From: CAWARU01 sp963784575
Lineage (GTDB): Bacteria; Pseudomonadota; Gammaproteobacteria; UBA6186; Azoamicaceae
Length of the DNA: 64,000 nt
Direction: 5' to 3'
Assembly (NCBI GenBank): GCA_963784575.1
Contig: CAWARU010000001.1
Location: 1,302,001-1,366,000, forward strand
The notes beneath the pieces are model-generated. The model saw only the letters and a program-made list of their open reading frames with translations. It ran no database searches and was not told where the DNA came from. Positions 17,790-26,925 of the stretch are shown one piece after another. How positions within the stretch are numbered: the first letter of the stretch is position 1; each line of letters begins with the position of its first letter. Both the position numbers and the translations under genes were made by a program.

Positions 17790-18000
17790 ATTTATCCCCT
17801 TTCCTTTCAATATTGACTTGACCTTAACTGTAAAAAACGAACATTCTACCTGATAAGCATAGCGAAAAATATTATAAATCTCTAACTAAAACGCTCTAAA
17901 ACACCAAAGAAAGTTAAATTTCTTTGAAAAAATCCATCCACAACTTGTTATCTTTCGCTATTGGTCAAGCAGAAATTTCAGTAATTAATACTGGATCAAT

Positions 18001-18123
18001 TATGGATTCCCGCCTCCGCGGGAATGACGATAGCTTTTCGAAAATCAATAACCTATCATCATTACACAAGGAGATTGGAATTACGTTGCGCTGGCGTCAT
18101 TCCCGCGGAGGCGGGAATCCATA
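18001..18123. repeat. Palindromic repeat, 29-bp perfect inverted arms
   Basis: Positions 18001-18029 and 18095-18123 are exact reverse complements (tatggattcccgcctccgcg and 9 further bases). Each arm is itself a small hairpin (cccgcctccgcggg). Such 'GGATTCCCGCC...GGGAATGACG' repeats are widespread in proteobacteria as non-coding mobile repeats. It ends 3 bp from the recD2 stop codon and can act as its terminator. The rest of the gap 17790-18000 shows only AT-rich sequence. Confidence 0.85.
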
Positions 18124-18126
18124 AGT

Positions 18127-20547
18127 TTATTTAATAATCCCTGCTAAACTAGCCTGACTATTCATTAATCGTTCAACGAGATTGGTCAATCTTTGACTCG
18201 ATTTTACCGTACGAATTGCCATCCCCAAAGCTTTCAGTTGTCCAATCACAACCACCAATGACTTGCCTCTGGTAATTCCCGTATAAAGCAAATTTCTTTC
18301 TAATAAAGTAAAATGTTGCATCGAAATCGGGATGACCACCGCAGGATATTCTGAACCCTGTGATTTATGAATACTGGTGGCATAGGCAAGCGAGAGTTCG
18401 TCTAACTCATCTACTTCAACAGACACCATGCGTCCCTCAAATTCAATTCTCAATAAAGCATCTTCTTCATCAATTTCTCTGATGAAACCGATATCGCCAT
18501 TAAAAATTTCTTTATCGTAATTGTTGACCAATTGAATGACTTTATCCCCCACAGAAAAAGTCCAGCCAAAACGGGAGATCGAGGGCGTCCGATTCGAATT
18601 TGGATTGAGGCGTTTTTGTAATTCAATATTCAAAGCACGTACCCCCAATCCGCCTCTATTCATCGGCACCAAAACTTGAATATCTCGGATGGGGTTTAAT
18701 TGAAAACGACGCGGGATACGTTCAGCCACCACATGTATCAATTTTTCTAGAATTTCTTCGTTACTTTCTGTTTCTATAAAATAAAAATCGGTCATGACGC
18801 CAGGTTCATGCTGCAATTTTGGAAAATACCCTTTATTAATGCGATGCGCATTGATAATAATTTCGGATTTCGCGGCTTGTCGAAAAATTTCGGTGAGTCG
18901 AATACAGGGTAAAATATCAGAATCTATCAGATTGGATAAAATCATTCCGGGACCAACTGCTGGCAGCTGATCAGCATCCCCTACGAATAAAACGATGCAA
19001 TGATCAGGAATGGCTTTCAGCAGATTATGCATCATGAAGAGATCTACCATAGACATTTCATCAATGACCAAGACATCGGCATCCAGAGGATAAGATTCAT
19101 TGCGGCGAAAACCAAAAGATTTTGGATCAAATTCGAGCAGGCGATGCAGTGTTTTAGCTTCTAATCCGGTAGATTCTGACAAACGTTTTGCAGCGCGGCC
19201 TGTTGGAGCACAAAGCAAAATTTGCCGCGTTTTCATCCGCAAGATTTTTAGAATGCTGTTGACGAGTGTTGTTTTACCAACACCAGGGCCCCCGGTAATA
19301 ATCACCAGTTTATTTTGCAGTGCTTCGCGCGCAGCTAAGCGCTGAGTTTTTGACAGCACAACATTGGTTTTCTCTTCCACCCAGGCAATGGCTTTTTCGA
19401 TATTGAGTTCGGATCTATAAGGTACTGGCATTTTGAGCAAGCGATTGATATGTTCAACGATCCCAACTTCGGCACGATAATGGGTCGCAAGATATACTGC
19501 ATTTCGGCCATTGATCTCGTCTGCTATCAGATTGCGGCTCCCAATTTCCTTACTCAATGCTGCTTGTATGATATCTTCAGGAATTTCCAGCAACTCAACA
19601 GATTTCTGGATCAATTCTTCCGTATACACTGCACAATTACCGTTGTTGCAAAGTTCCTGCAACACATGTCTGATTCCTGCTTCAGCACGAATCAATGATT
19701 GGCTTGGAATCCCTAATTTTTCTGCTAAAATATCAGCAGTTTTAAAACCTATGCCTCGAATATCCAAAGCCAGGCGGTAGGGGTTTTCTCTCACCTTTTC
19801 GATTGCTTGTTGCCCATAAGTTTTATAAATGCGCACAGCACGCTGGGTACCCAAGCCATAGGATTGCAGAAAAACGACAATATCCCGAATAATCTTTTGC
19901 TCAGCCCAGGAATTGATGAGTTTTTCGCGCCGCCCCGCCCCAATACCCGGTACTTCAGTCAAACGTTCTGGCGTTTTTTCAATGACATCGAAGACTTGTT
20001 CCCCAAAGGCTTTTATTAAACGCTTTGCAAATTGCGGACCAATGCCTTTTACCAAACCCGAACCCAAATATTTTTCGATGCCTTCTAAAGTGGAAGGCAG
20101 CACCACCCGCAATTGATCTGCCCTAAACTGCAACCCATACTCTCGATCTGTCACATACTGGCCGCTACAATCTATAAATTCGCCTGGCGTAACGGACATG
20201 GCACTGCCCACAACCGTCACCAAGTCTCTCTGCCCTCTTACTTTGACTTTGAGAACACAAAAGCCATTTTCTTCATTATGGAAGGTGACACGCTCAATAG
20301 AGCCGCCAAGGTATTCCGTATTCGTGCTGGGATTTTTATTTAAATTTCTGCCAGTATTTTTTCCGAAATTTTGCCCAGATTTTGAACCAGAATTTCTACT
20401 GATGTTATTAGAATCACTTTGAGAAATCGCTTTTGTTGAAATACTCTGCGATGTAGTTTTACCAGAAGCATTTTTAGAAAAGCCTTTGGATGACTTATTA
20501 AAAGTGTGATTTGAAGATTTATTGGAAGATTTATGTGTTTTTTTCAT
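18127..20547 (-). CDS. recD2: RecD-like ATP-dependent DNA helicase (RecD2)
   Basis: The product has 806 residues. RecD2 is a 5'-3' superfamily 1B helicase acting in DNA repair without RecBC. It has an N-terminal OB-like domain (GGSIERVTFHNEENGFCVLKV), helix-hairpin-helix repeats (GIGPQFAKRLIKAFG, VPGIGAGRREKLI), Walker A GGPGVGKTT near residue 419, Walker B VLVIDEMSMVD near 490, motif III GDADQLPAVGPG, and C-terminal ATSIHKSQGSEYPAVVIP and GITRGKSLVVV. The first ~75 residues are a Ser/Lys/Asn/Gly-rich low-complexity extension, absent from most homologs. It is the last gene of a probable operon with ung and the DUF4124 gene (gaps of 18 and 27 nt), a repair grouping. Confidence 0.94.
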   Translation of the reverse strand: MKKTHKSSNKSSNHTFNKSSKGFSKNASGKTTSQSISTKAISQSDSNNISRNSGSKSGQNFGKNTGRNLNKNPSTNTEYLGGSIERVTFHNEENGFCVLKVKVRGQRDLVTVVGSAMSVTPGEFIDCSGQYVTDREYGLQFRADQLRVVLPSTLEGIEKYLGSGLVKGIGPQFAKRLIKAFGEQVFDVIEKTPERLTEVPGIGAGRREKLINSWAEQKIIRDIVVFLQSYGLGTQRAVRIYKTYGQQAIEKVRENPYRLALDIRGIGFKTADILAEKLGIPSQSLIRAEAGIRHVLQELCNNGNCAVYTEELIQKSVELLEIPEDIIQAALSKEIGSRNLIADEINGRNAVYLATHYRAEVGIVEHINRLLKMPVPYRSELNIEKAIAWVEEKTNVVLSKTQRLAAREALQNKLVIITGGPGVGKTTLVNSILKILRMKTRQILLCAPTGRAAKRLSESTGLEAKTLHRLLEFDPKSFGFRRNESYPLDADVLVIDEMSMVDLFMMHNLLKAIPDHCIVLFVGDADQLPAVGPGMILSNLIDSDILPCIRLTEIFRQAAKSEIIINAHRINKGYFPKLQHEPGVMTDFYFIETESNEEILEKLIHVVAERIPRRFQLNPIRDIQVLVPMNRGGLGVRALNIELQKRLNPNSNRTPSISRFGWTFSVGDKVIQLVNNYDKEIFNGDIGFIREIDEEDALLRIEFEGRMVSVEVDELDELSLAYATSIHKSQGSEYPAVVIPISMQHFTLLERNLLYTGITRGKSLVVVIGQLKALGMAIRTVKSSQRLTNLVERLMNSQASLAGIIK

Positions 20548-20574
20548 GCAGATTTATTGAACATATCATTTACT

Positions 20575-21231
20575 CTAACAAGTTTTCTTTAAGTTTGAAC
20601 AATGCTTCCTCTTCATTTCCAAAAGATGTTTCTTTTTGTCTTGCAAGGCATTAAATTTCTTCAAACGGCACCCCGCTCTTAGCTCGTCTTCAATTGCCCT
20701 CAATTTCTCATCCCATTTCTCGCATCGCAGCTTACGACGCTCGTCCTTTTGCAACTCCTTTTCGCGTTTCTTTTCAGCGCTTATGCGCAGCCGTTCCTCC
20801 TTCCGTTTTGCTGCCTCTCGTTTTAAAGCGAGTTTTTTAGATTTCTTCTGCGGCGCCTTTCCCTCTTGCTCCTCTCTCCTCTCTTGCCCCTCTGTCCCCT
20901 CTTTATGTCGCTTTCGAGCACTTGTAGTACTTGTACTTTCTGAATCATGAAAATTGGAAGAACCAAGCCTATCTTCAGAATCTAAGCCCGGCAAAATATT
21001 GGGTCTGACGACAATAGGGGTTTGTTTATCGAGACTTGTTCCGCATGGCTTATCCCGAAATTCAACTGAACCATCTTCCTTATCGCAACGATAAATCGCT
21101 GCCGCAACACTTTCACAAAAAACAATACATCCGCCAACACAACTGCAAACCCCAATGCAGAGGCCCATGACGATGCCAATGCAAGCACTCCAAAAATCAC
21201 CAAAACCGAATTGCAAAAAAACAACACGCAT
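20575..21231 (-). CDS. DUF4124-like exported protein with charged C-terminal coil
   Basis: The product has 218 residues. The N-terminus is hydrophobic and Gly/Cys-rich (GIVMGLCIGVCSCVGGCIVF) with a possible cleavage after SVAAA; the start may be 21231 or an internal ATG at about codon 22, as neither has a clear ribosome-binding site. AIYRCDKEDGSVEFRDKPCG fits the DUF4124 domain (normally iYkw.dedG.v.ysD.P). After a Ser-rich linker comes a long Lys/Arg/Glu-rich helix with a Cys at each end. DUF4124 proteins are periplasmic or envelope proteins of unknown function. It sits between ung and recD2 with short gaps and is probably co-transcribed with them. Confidence 0.68.
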   Translation of the reverse strand: MRVVFLQFGFGDFWSACIGIVMGLCIGVCSCVGGCIVFCESVAAAIYRCDKEDGSVEFRDKPCGTSLDKQTPIVVRPNILPGLDSEDRLGSSNFHDSESTSTTSARKRHKEGTEGQERREEQEGKAPQKKSKKLALKREAAKRKEERLRISAEKKREKELQKDERRKLRCEKWDEKLRAIEDELRAGCRLKKFNALQDKKKHLLEMKRKHCSNLKKTC

Positions 21232-21249
21232 GTGTTATTAATAAACAAT

Positions 21250-21936
21250 TCACAACTGCCAATCAATCGGTTTTTTACCCTGGGCAATTAAAGAGGCGTT
21301 AGCCTTAGAAAAATGTTTGCATCCAAAAAAACCTTGGTAAGCAGAAAGCGGCGAAGGATGCGGAGCTTTGAAGACAGCATGTTTTTTCACATCGATGTAT
21401 TGACCTTTTTTCTGGGCATATGAACCCCACAACAGAAAAACCAAACCGGATTTTTGTTCATTTAAAATGCTGATGACGCGGTCTGTGAATTGTTCCCAGC
21501 CTTTTCCTTGGTGCGATGCAGCCATGCCCTGTTGAACTGTTAAAACGCTATTTAGTAACAAGACTCCTTGTTTAGCCCAGTTTTCCAGCGAACCATGATT
21601 CGGAATCTTAATACCCAAATCGCTATTTAATTCTTTAAAAATATTCACTAAGGAAGGCGGCGGCGGTACAGGCGGCTGTACAGAAAAACAAAGCCCATGT
21701 GCTTGCGATGGCCCATGATAGGGATCTTGTCCTAAAATGACAACTTCGACATTATCAAATGGCGTCAGATTAAAAGCATTAAAAACATTTTCACTTTTAG
21801 GATAAATGACTTTTTTCTGATCTTTTTCATGACGCAAGAAATTACGCAACTCTTGCATGTAAGGTTTTTCAAATTCCTGTGCTAAAACACGATGCCAACT
21901 CTCTTCCAAAGCCATACCCTTTAAAAACTCATACAT
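21250..21936 (-). CDS. ung: Uracil-DNA glycosylase
   Basis: Ung removes uracil from DNA in base excision repair. The product has 228 residues (E. coli 229). It shows the water-activating loop GQDPYHGPSQAHGLCFSV, the Pro-rich loop PVPPPPSLVNIFKEL, the GVLLLNSVLTVQ strand, and the minor-groove/leucine loop APHPSPLSAYQGFFGCKHFS. The start is ambiguous: 21936 (MYEFLKGM) or 21915 (MALEESWHRVL), the latter aligning with E. coli MANELTWHDVL; the upstream ATG has AGGGA about 14 nt away, the inner one AAAGGG too close. It is the first gene of the likely ung-DUF4124-recD2 operon. Confidence 0.96.
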   Translation of the reverse strand: MYEFLKGMALEESWHRVLAQEFEKPYMQELRNFLRHEKDQKKVIYPKSENVFNAFNLTPFDNVEVVILGQDPYHGPSQAHGLCFSVQPPVPPPPSLVNIFKELNSDLGIKIPNHGSLENWAKQGVLLLNSVLTVQQGMAASHQGKGWEQFTDRVISILNEQKSGLVFLLWGSYAQKKGQYIDVKKHAVFKAPHPSPLSAYQGFFGCKHFSKANASLIAQGKKPIDWQL

Positions 21937-22117
21937 TAAATCAGATATTCCCTAGTTTTAATTTCTTTCAACTTCAGCAAGCATTTCTAAAATTAAAAGC
22001 TAAGTTACAAAACTACTTTCTTACGTCACAGATCAATTTAAATGCTAGGTCCATGATATCTTTACACACAGTAAATGTGAATAGTCAGGTTAAGAATCAT
22101 TAAGAATTGTAAGTAAG

Positions 22118-22171
22118 ATAAAAGAAGGGGTTCTTTTTTCGATTTTTGAATAAAAGAACCTCTTCTTTTAT
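22118..22171. terminator. Long AT-rich hairpin between divergent genes
   Basis: ATAAAAGAAGGGGTTCTTTT on the left pairs with AAAAGAACCTCTTCTTTTAT (22152-22171) with one mismatch, followed by a T-rich stretch. It looks like a bidirectional terminator although the flanking genes (ung and mutH) diverge, so an unseen short transcript or decayed gene may lie here. The rest of the 455-bp gap holds no convincing ORF. Confidence 0.5.
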
Positions 22172-22289
22172 TTATTTCAATCTAACTTAATGACTTAAAT
22201 TGGAAGGACATTTAATATACCAGAATTTTTTTGTTACATTTTATTTGGCGGAGTTATTGAACTGCGCCAAATTAAAGTAATAATAAGTA

Positions 22290-22373
22290 GAATACACAAA
22301 ATTGACATTTGTTATTTAATTGTATTACATTAACCCCATTTTTGAATACACATAATTGACATTTGCCATTTAT
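22290..22373 (+). promoter_or_regulatory. Two imperfect 30-bp direct repeats upstream of mutH, possible promoter
   Basis: gaatacacaaaattgacatt (from 22290) recurs as gaatacacataattgacatt (from 22344), a spacing of 54 bp. Each contains TTGACA; the first, at 22302-22307, is followed 17 bp later by TTACAT (22325-22330), a mediocre -10. They may be duplicated promoter or operator units. Confidence 0.35.
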
Positions 22374-22391
22374 GTGAATCGCGTGTTTAGT

Positions 22392-23159
22392 ATGACGATT
22401 AAACCACCCCCCAAAACTGAACAAGAACTCTTGCGGCGATGCGAGGACATCGCAGGGAAAACTTTGGCTGAGTTAGCAAGGACTACGGACCAAGCCATAT
22501 ACAATAAAAAAGGTTTTGTGGGGCAATTAATTGAATGGCATTTGGGTACCTCGGCGGGCAATTTATCGATGCCCGATTTTATAGAAATAGGGGTTGAATT
22601 AAAAACATTACCGATTAATAAATACGGACAGCCGCAGGAATCGACTTATGTTTGTACGGCATCATTTAGTCATGAGACAGTGCATGGAGCGACACCTGGG
22701 CCAATGCGTGATGATGATGACTACGATGACGATGGCGGGCGTAAAACTCGACAAGCTGAATGGCAGACTTCAAGGGTGTACCAAAAGCTGCGGAGAGTTT
22801 TGTGGGTGCCGGTTGAGGCAGATAGAGAAATTCCTTGGAATGAGCGGCGAGTGGGAAATGCGATTCTTTGGTCGCCTGATGAAGCTACAGAAAAAATACT
22901 GCGCGAAGACTGGGAAGAATTGACAGAAATGCTGATTTTTGGGCAGGTTGAAAAATTGACGGCGCATTTTGGTACTTATCTGCAGATCCGCCCTAAAGCA
23001 GCACATAGCAGGATTTTTCAAAGTACGATGAATGAGGAAGGTAATGCGATTTTAGCAGGCCCCAAAGGTTTTTATTTGCGAACGATTTTAACGAAAAAAA
23101 TATTAGAAGAGAATTATCAGCTTATTCATTCCCAAAATAATTTTAATTATCCAGGCTGA
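22392..23159 (+). CDS. mutH: DNA mismatch repair endonuclease MutH
   Basis: MutH nicks the unmethylated strand at hemimethylated GATC during MutS/MutL-directed repair. The start is taken at ATG 22392 (MTIKPPPKTEQELLRRC); upstream in-frame TTG/GTG codons extend the frame but not the homology. The active site is Asp62, Glu69, Lys71 (PDFIEIGVELKTLP), with the spacing of E. coli D70-E77-K79. KLRRVLWVPVE, WSPDE and REDWEELTEMLIFGQVE are typical. Between ~98 and 121 lies an extra acidic segment (MRDDDDYDDDGGRKTR) that E. coli MutH lacks. Presence of MutH implies a Dam-methylated GATC system. It is convergent with the GST gene across a palindromic repeat. Confidence 0.95.
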   Translation: MTIKPPPKTEQELLRRCEDIAGKTLAELARTTDQAIYNKKGFVGQLIEWHLGTSAGNLSMPDFIEIGVELKTLPINKYGQPQESTYVCTASFSHETVHGATPGPMRDDDDYDDDGGRKTRQAEWQTSRVYQKLRRVLWVPVEADREIPWNERRVGNAILWSPDEATEKILREDWEELTEMLIFGQVEKLTAHFGTYLQIRPKAAHSRIFQSTMNEEGNAILAGPKGFYLRTILTKKILEENYQLIHSQNNFNYPG

Positions 23160-23169
23160 TTTATTCATG

Positions 23170-23259
23170 CTGGATTGCTTCGCTATGCTCGCAATGACGC
23201 AAGATACTTGCAATAATGTATTGATCTTGCGTCATTGCGAACACAGCGAAGCAATCCAG
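23170..23259. repeat. Palindromic repeat between convergent mutH and gst
   Basis: Arms 23170-23203 and 23226-23259 are inverted repeats of 34 bp with 2 mismatches (ctggattgcttcgct at the outer end, caatgacgcaag at the inner end). It is related to the palindrome at 3140-3228. It lies 10 and 11 bp from the two stop codons and probably ends both transcripts. Confidence 0.85.
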
Positions 23260-23270
23260 AGGGATAGGAC

Positions 23271-23873
23271 TTAGACGCCTTCTTCTTTCAAGGACAGTGC
23301 TATAGATGGTCTTTGCTTTAGCGCCTCAAAATAACGAGACAAAGCGGGCCAGGTATTGATATCTAAATCGACATTTTTAAGCCATCTCAGTATCACAAAA
23401 AAATATCCATCGGGCAAAGTAAAGACATCACCTGTTAAAAATTTATACTTTTGAAGCTGCTCTTCCGTGACTTGTAATTTCTTTTTAATCAGTTCTTTTA
23501 AAAAGGGTTTAGCATCTTCTGGGAGGGTCGGATTAAACAAGGGACCAAATGCTTTGTGCAAATCTGAACTAACGTAATTCAACCATTCCAGGACACGATA
23601 GCGCTGAAAAGTACCAATGGCTGGCAATAGCGCAAATGCTTTATGTTCATCTGCCAGGTATTGTTGGATAACGGCGTTTTCGGTTAAAACCTCACCATTA
23701 TCGAGCTCTAAGACTGGGACAGCCCCTTTCGGATTTATTTTCAAATAATCGAGTCCGGACTCTGTTTTTTTAGCTTTTAGGTCAACCTTAATGAACTCAC
23801 AAGGTAGATTGATTTCATGGATGATAATGCGAACTGCAAAAGAACATGCCCCCTTGGCGTAATAGAGTTTCAT
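23271..23873 (-). CDS. gstA: Glutathione S-transferase, beta class
   Basis: The product has 200 residues (E. coli GstA 201). It has the N-terminal thioredoxin-like fold MKLYYAKGACSFAVRI with Cys10, the catalytic Cys of beta-class GSTs, then INPKGAVPVLELDNGEVLTENAVIQQYLAD (cis-Pro and glutathione gamma-glutamyl binding), and an all-alpha C-terminal domain. It conjugates or reduces electrophiles and peroxides with glutathione in the cytoplasm. The gene stands alone between a palindromic repeat and the LRR gene. No regulator is evident. Confidence 0.93.
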   Translation of the reverse strand: MKLYYAKGACSFAVRIIIHEINLPCEFIKVDLKAKKTESGLDYLKINPKGAVPVLELDNGEVLTENAVIQQYLADEHKAFALLPAIGTFQRYRVLEWLNYVSSDLHKAFGPLFNPTLPEDAKPFLKELIKKKLQVTEEQLQKYKFLTGDVFTLPDGYFFVILRWLKNVDLDINTWPALSRYFEALKQRPSIALSLKEEGV

Positions 23874-24010
23874 AGAAGATCCTTAAGAAAATAGTTCATA
23901 CAATAGTATAATAGTACGAATGACAAGATTACTACAATTTTACTCAGAATTGAATTATAGAGAAACACTCTAAAAATGCCAGACAGAGAGCGAAGATAGT
24001 CGGAGCCCCA

Positions 24011-25246
24011 CTAGTCTACCTCTTCTAGATGACGTATCGGTCGTCTCACCGACTCTGGTTCAAAGAGGTCTACAGTATATTGGGCAACAATGCCAATTAC
24101 GTCTGCACTAAATTTCCAACCTAAAAATTCAGGTCGATACAATACCTCATGAATTTGTTCTGTTTCTTCTTTTAAGAGTTTTTTTCTATTTTGAAGCAAT
24201 ACTTCCTCTAATTGCATATTTAAAGCTACATGACTCGGTTTCCAATTTTCTATTTTTTGGATTTTTGACATCTTAAGGGCATCTATAAATTGAGAAATTC
24301 GACTAGGATTATCATTTAGGGTTTTCCTGTTCTCGCCAATTCCAATACAAGTTATGGTAGTATTTTTTCTAATCAAATTTAAAAAAGAACTAAAAGAAGC
24401 TTCAGATAAACCGGTGATTATATCTGCATCACCGAAATCTACATACTTCATTGTATTATTGCATTCCAGGCTAGAAAAAAGAATGCTATTAACTTTATCA
24501 TCATGGTCATTCAAATCGCAGATAGGCAACTCTAAGGATCGAATAGTTTTGGTGTTTGAAATTGCATCTGCAAATAATTTGATATATTGTATATTTAAAT
24601 AGCGAAAATTAATTCTAATATTTAATTCTGAAATTTTTGATTGCAGTAAGGCTCGCATGATAAAATCAAAAGAACCAATAGGCATCTTGGCAAGATCGCA
24701 ACCAAACGCTATTCTTCTGACAGTTGTACTCTCCAGAAACTTTCCAAAACGAATCAAAGGTTTTTCGTCAAAATTATTAAGCCACAGGTAATCTAATGTT
24801 AACACTTGATATATGGGATTGCATTCCAGCACAGTAAGAAGCATATTTAGTCGATGATTTGAAATTTGAGACAGTTTGAATCCATAATGTGCATCTATGA
24901 ATGTATTATACTCTCTATTTAATAATAATCCAGCTAATAAGCAATGATAATTGCTATCTGAGTGCTCTGATTTAGTCAAATTGAATGACTTAGAAAATTT
25001 GCATATTTCTCCAAATTTTTCTAATAATTTGTCTGTTGACAGTTCCACTGTCTTTTTGGGCAGCATTGGATCTTCGACAACTTTAACAGAAATTGTTTTA
25101 ATAGTCTGATTCGCGGCCATTGCCATAGCAACTTCCCTAAATTGCTTGGCATCCATTTCAGAGAATTCGAGTTCATCTAAGCTAAGGGTTGTCAGCTCCG
25201 GACTATTCTCTTTAATTTTTTTTAATAGATCCTTGAAATTAATCAT
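24011..25246 (-). CDS. Leucine-rich-repeat protein (RI-like, effector-like)
   Basis: The product has 411 residues. Several ~28-residue units follow the ribonuclease-inhibitor type of LRR (strand then helix): LTTLSLDELEFSEMDAKQFR, YQVLTLDYLWLNNF, VRRIAFGCDLAKMPIGSFDF, ISELNIRINFRYLNIQYI, IRSLELPICDLNDHDDK, MKYVDFGDADI. The C-terminal 75 residues are helical and include WKFSADVIGIVAQYTVDLF, which resembles the end segment of other Legionellales LRR proteins. No signal peptide. It starts 39 nt after the stop of the Pht-like transporter gene on the same strand, so the two are likely co-transcribed. Effector status is inferred from the repeat class. Confidence 0.72.
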   Translation of the reverse strand: MINFKDLLKKIKENSPELTTLSLDELEFSEMDAKQFREVAMAMAANQTIKTISVKVVEDPMLPKKTVELSTDKLLEKFGEICKFSKSFNLTKSEHSDSNYHCLLAGLLLNREYNTFIDAHYGFKLSQISNHRLNMLLTVLECNPIYQVLTLDYLWLNNFDEKPLIRFGKFLESTTVRRIAFGCDLAKMPIGSFDFIMRALLQSKISELNIRINFRYLNIQYIKLFADAISNTKTIRSLELPICDLNDHDDKVNSILFSSLECNNTMKYVDFGDADIITGLSEASFSSFLNLIRKNTTITCIGIGENRKTLNDNPSRISQFIDALKMSKIQKIENWKPSHVALNMQLEEVLLQNRKKLLKEETEQIHEVLYRPEFLGWKFSADVIGIVAQYTVDLFEPESVRRPIRHLEEVD

Positions 25247-25285
25247 TATAGCTTCCTCTCAATACAAAAATTACATTAGTGTGTT

Positions 25286-26728
25286 TTATTCATTCCTGCG
25301 ACCGCAGTAGGTTTCCTTTAAGAAGAATAATATCACAAAGGATATCCCTAGGCATACCGGCAATGTCAAAAATGCCTGTTGATACTGCGCTAAAGTGAAG
25401 CCTGCTTCGGTGGCACCTGCAGGCATTACCTCTGCTGCTGCAGCAATCGTAGCGCCTGCCTCATTTGCAGTATTAGTAGCGGTAGAGCTCCAATCCAATA
25501 TGAAACCGATAAAGGGTTGAGCTAAGGCGCCCCACAAGGTATTCAATGCATTGGTGAAGCCGCTTGCTGTGGCTGCCAATTTGCTAGGATTATTTTCAGC
25601 AACAACTGCGAATGCTATCAAAAAGCTGCTGGAGAAGAATCCTAAGCTAAAGAATAAAGTTTTCATGCTTGTCAAAGACAAGTGATCTACATAGATGATG
25701 GCCAAGCTCAAGAAGAAGGTGATGATATTGCCAACCATCATAGGCAAATTACGGCGTCCAAAATGATCTGACAAGAATCCCCACAGTGAGCTTCCAAACA
25801 CCCAACCTAAGTACATCATAGAAGCACACATGCCAGCTGAATCACGATCAAAACCATGCGCTTCCATTAAGAATGGAATACCCCATAAGCCACCCATTGC
25901 CAAGGTTGGAACGAACATTAATCCAGCAAACAGAGCAGCAATCCAAGTTTGTTTGTTTTGCAGAATATATTTCAAATCTATCCATAATTGCGATGAACCA
26001 ATATTAGATTTATTATCGAAAGATTTAGAATTGATAGCATGTGTTATATTCTCTGAAGTTGCAGTATTCGTTTTTTCTTCTGTTTTATGCTGAGTACCGC
26101 TTTTTTCTGACACGATGCTCCATAACAATAAGCATAAAACCAATCCTGCCCCTGCGCCCCAATACATGGTTTCGCGCCAGCCTACAGTTTCCACCACTTT
26201 TGCAACGAAAGCCAAACCAAAGGCACCGCCTAAATAACCAACCGTAACTGTACAACCCGTCATTAAAGCGTAACGAGCACGAGGAAACCATAAGCTAATA
26301 ACTTTCAAGCAGCATAACAGAGCAAAAGATGCACCTGCACCAATGCAAACTCTGCCTAATTTTGCCATCCATAAAGTTTGAGATAAACCAAATATTAAAC
26401 TGCCTGCTGCACAAAGTGCACATGCAATGGTGATGATACGTTTTGGACCGAATCTATCTAATAATAAACCTGCAGGGATCTGCATTAATCCATAAGCGTA
26501 TAAACAATAGGCGGATAAGCTCCCAAATTGTTCAGCGTGACTGGTGAATGCCAAAGTCAATTCTGGTTTCATGGCGCTGGGAGAAACTTGTAATAAATTA
26601 TCGTAGAAATAGAAAACTGCAACCAGGCCCCAAATAGCAACTGCACGAATGAAGGAAAGACGGCTTTTGGTAAAAACCTTTTCTCCATTTAATTGTGCAG
26701 CATCTATTGCTTTATTTATTATACTCAT
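25286..26728 (-). CDS. MFS transporter, Pht (phagosomal transporter)-like
   Basis: The product has 480 residues and about 12 membrane helices. The N-terminal sequence FYFYDNLLQVSPSAMKPELT and YGLMQIPAGLLLDRFGPKRI strongly resembles Legionella Pht transporters, which import amino acids or nucleosides in the phagosome (PhtA threonine, PhtJ valine). The MFS loop 2-3 motif is GLLLDRFGPKR; the loop 8-9 counterpart is WGFLSDHFGRRN. A polar loop of about 50 residues lies between helices 6 and 7, and an Ala/Thr-rich loop near 440 is unusual. Substrate cannot be called from sequence. It is followed 39 nt later by the LRR protein gene. Confidence 0.86.
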   Translation of the reverse strand: MSIINKAIDAAQLNGEKVFTKSRLSFIRAVAIWGLVAVFYFYDNLLQVSPSAMKPELTLAFTSHAEQFGSLSAYCLYAYGLMQIPAGLLLDRFGPKRIITIACALCAAGSLIFGLSQTLWMAKLGRVCIGAGASFALLCCLKVISLWFPRARYALMTGCTVTVGYLGGAFGLAFVAKVVETVGWRETMYWGAGAGLVLCLLLWSIVSEKSGTQHKTEEKTNTATSENITHAINSKSFDNKSNIGSSQLWIDLKYILQNKQTWIAALFAGLMFVPTLAMGGLWGIPFLMEAHGFDRDSAGMCASMMYLGWVFGSSLWGFLSDHFGRRNLPMMVGNIITFFLSLAIIYVDHLSLTSMKTLFFSLGFFSSSFLIAFAVVAENNPSKLAATASGFTNALNTLWGALAQPFIGFILDWSSTATNTANEAGATIAAAAEVMPAGATEAGFTLAQYQQAFLTLPVCLGISFVILFFLKETYCGRRNE

Positions 26729-26925
26729 TCTTTATGATCTCCTCGCAGTTTGAAGGATGTATATTCTTTTATTTTTTATTTTTAATTAAAATTTATTAAA
26801 TTAATATTTATTAGTTGATTAACTTATTTTGCCTGAAATTTTAGCTTTTGTAAAGAGGTAAATAAGCGCTTTGTAGGAATATACGCATAAACGCGCATAA
26901 CTGCGCATTAGGATTAACGGAAAGA

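Noticed and set aside
3140..23259. Palindromic repeats considered as a CRISPR array
   Set aside because: They are single, widely spaced inverted repeats with no regular direct repeats, spacers or cas genes.
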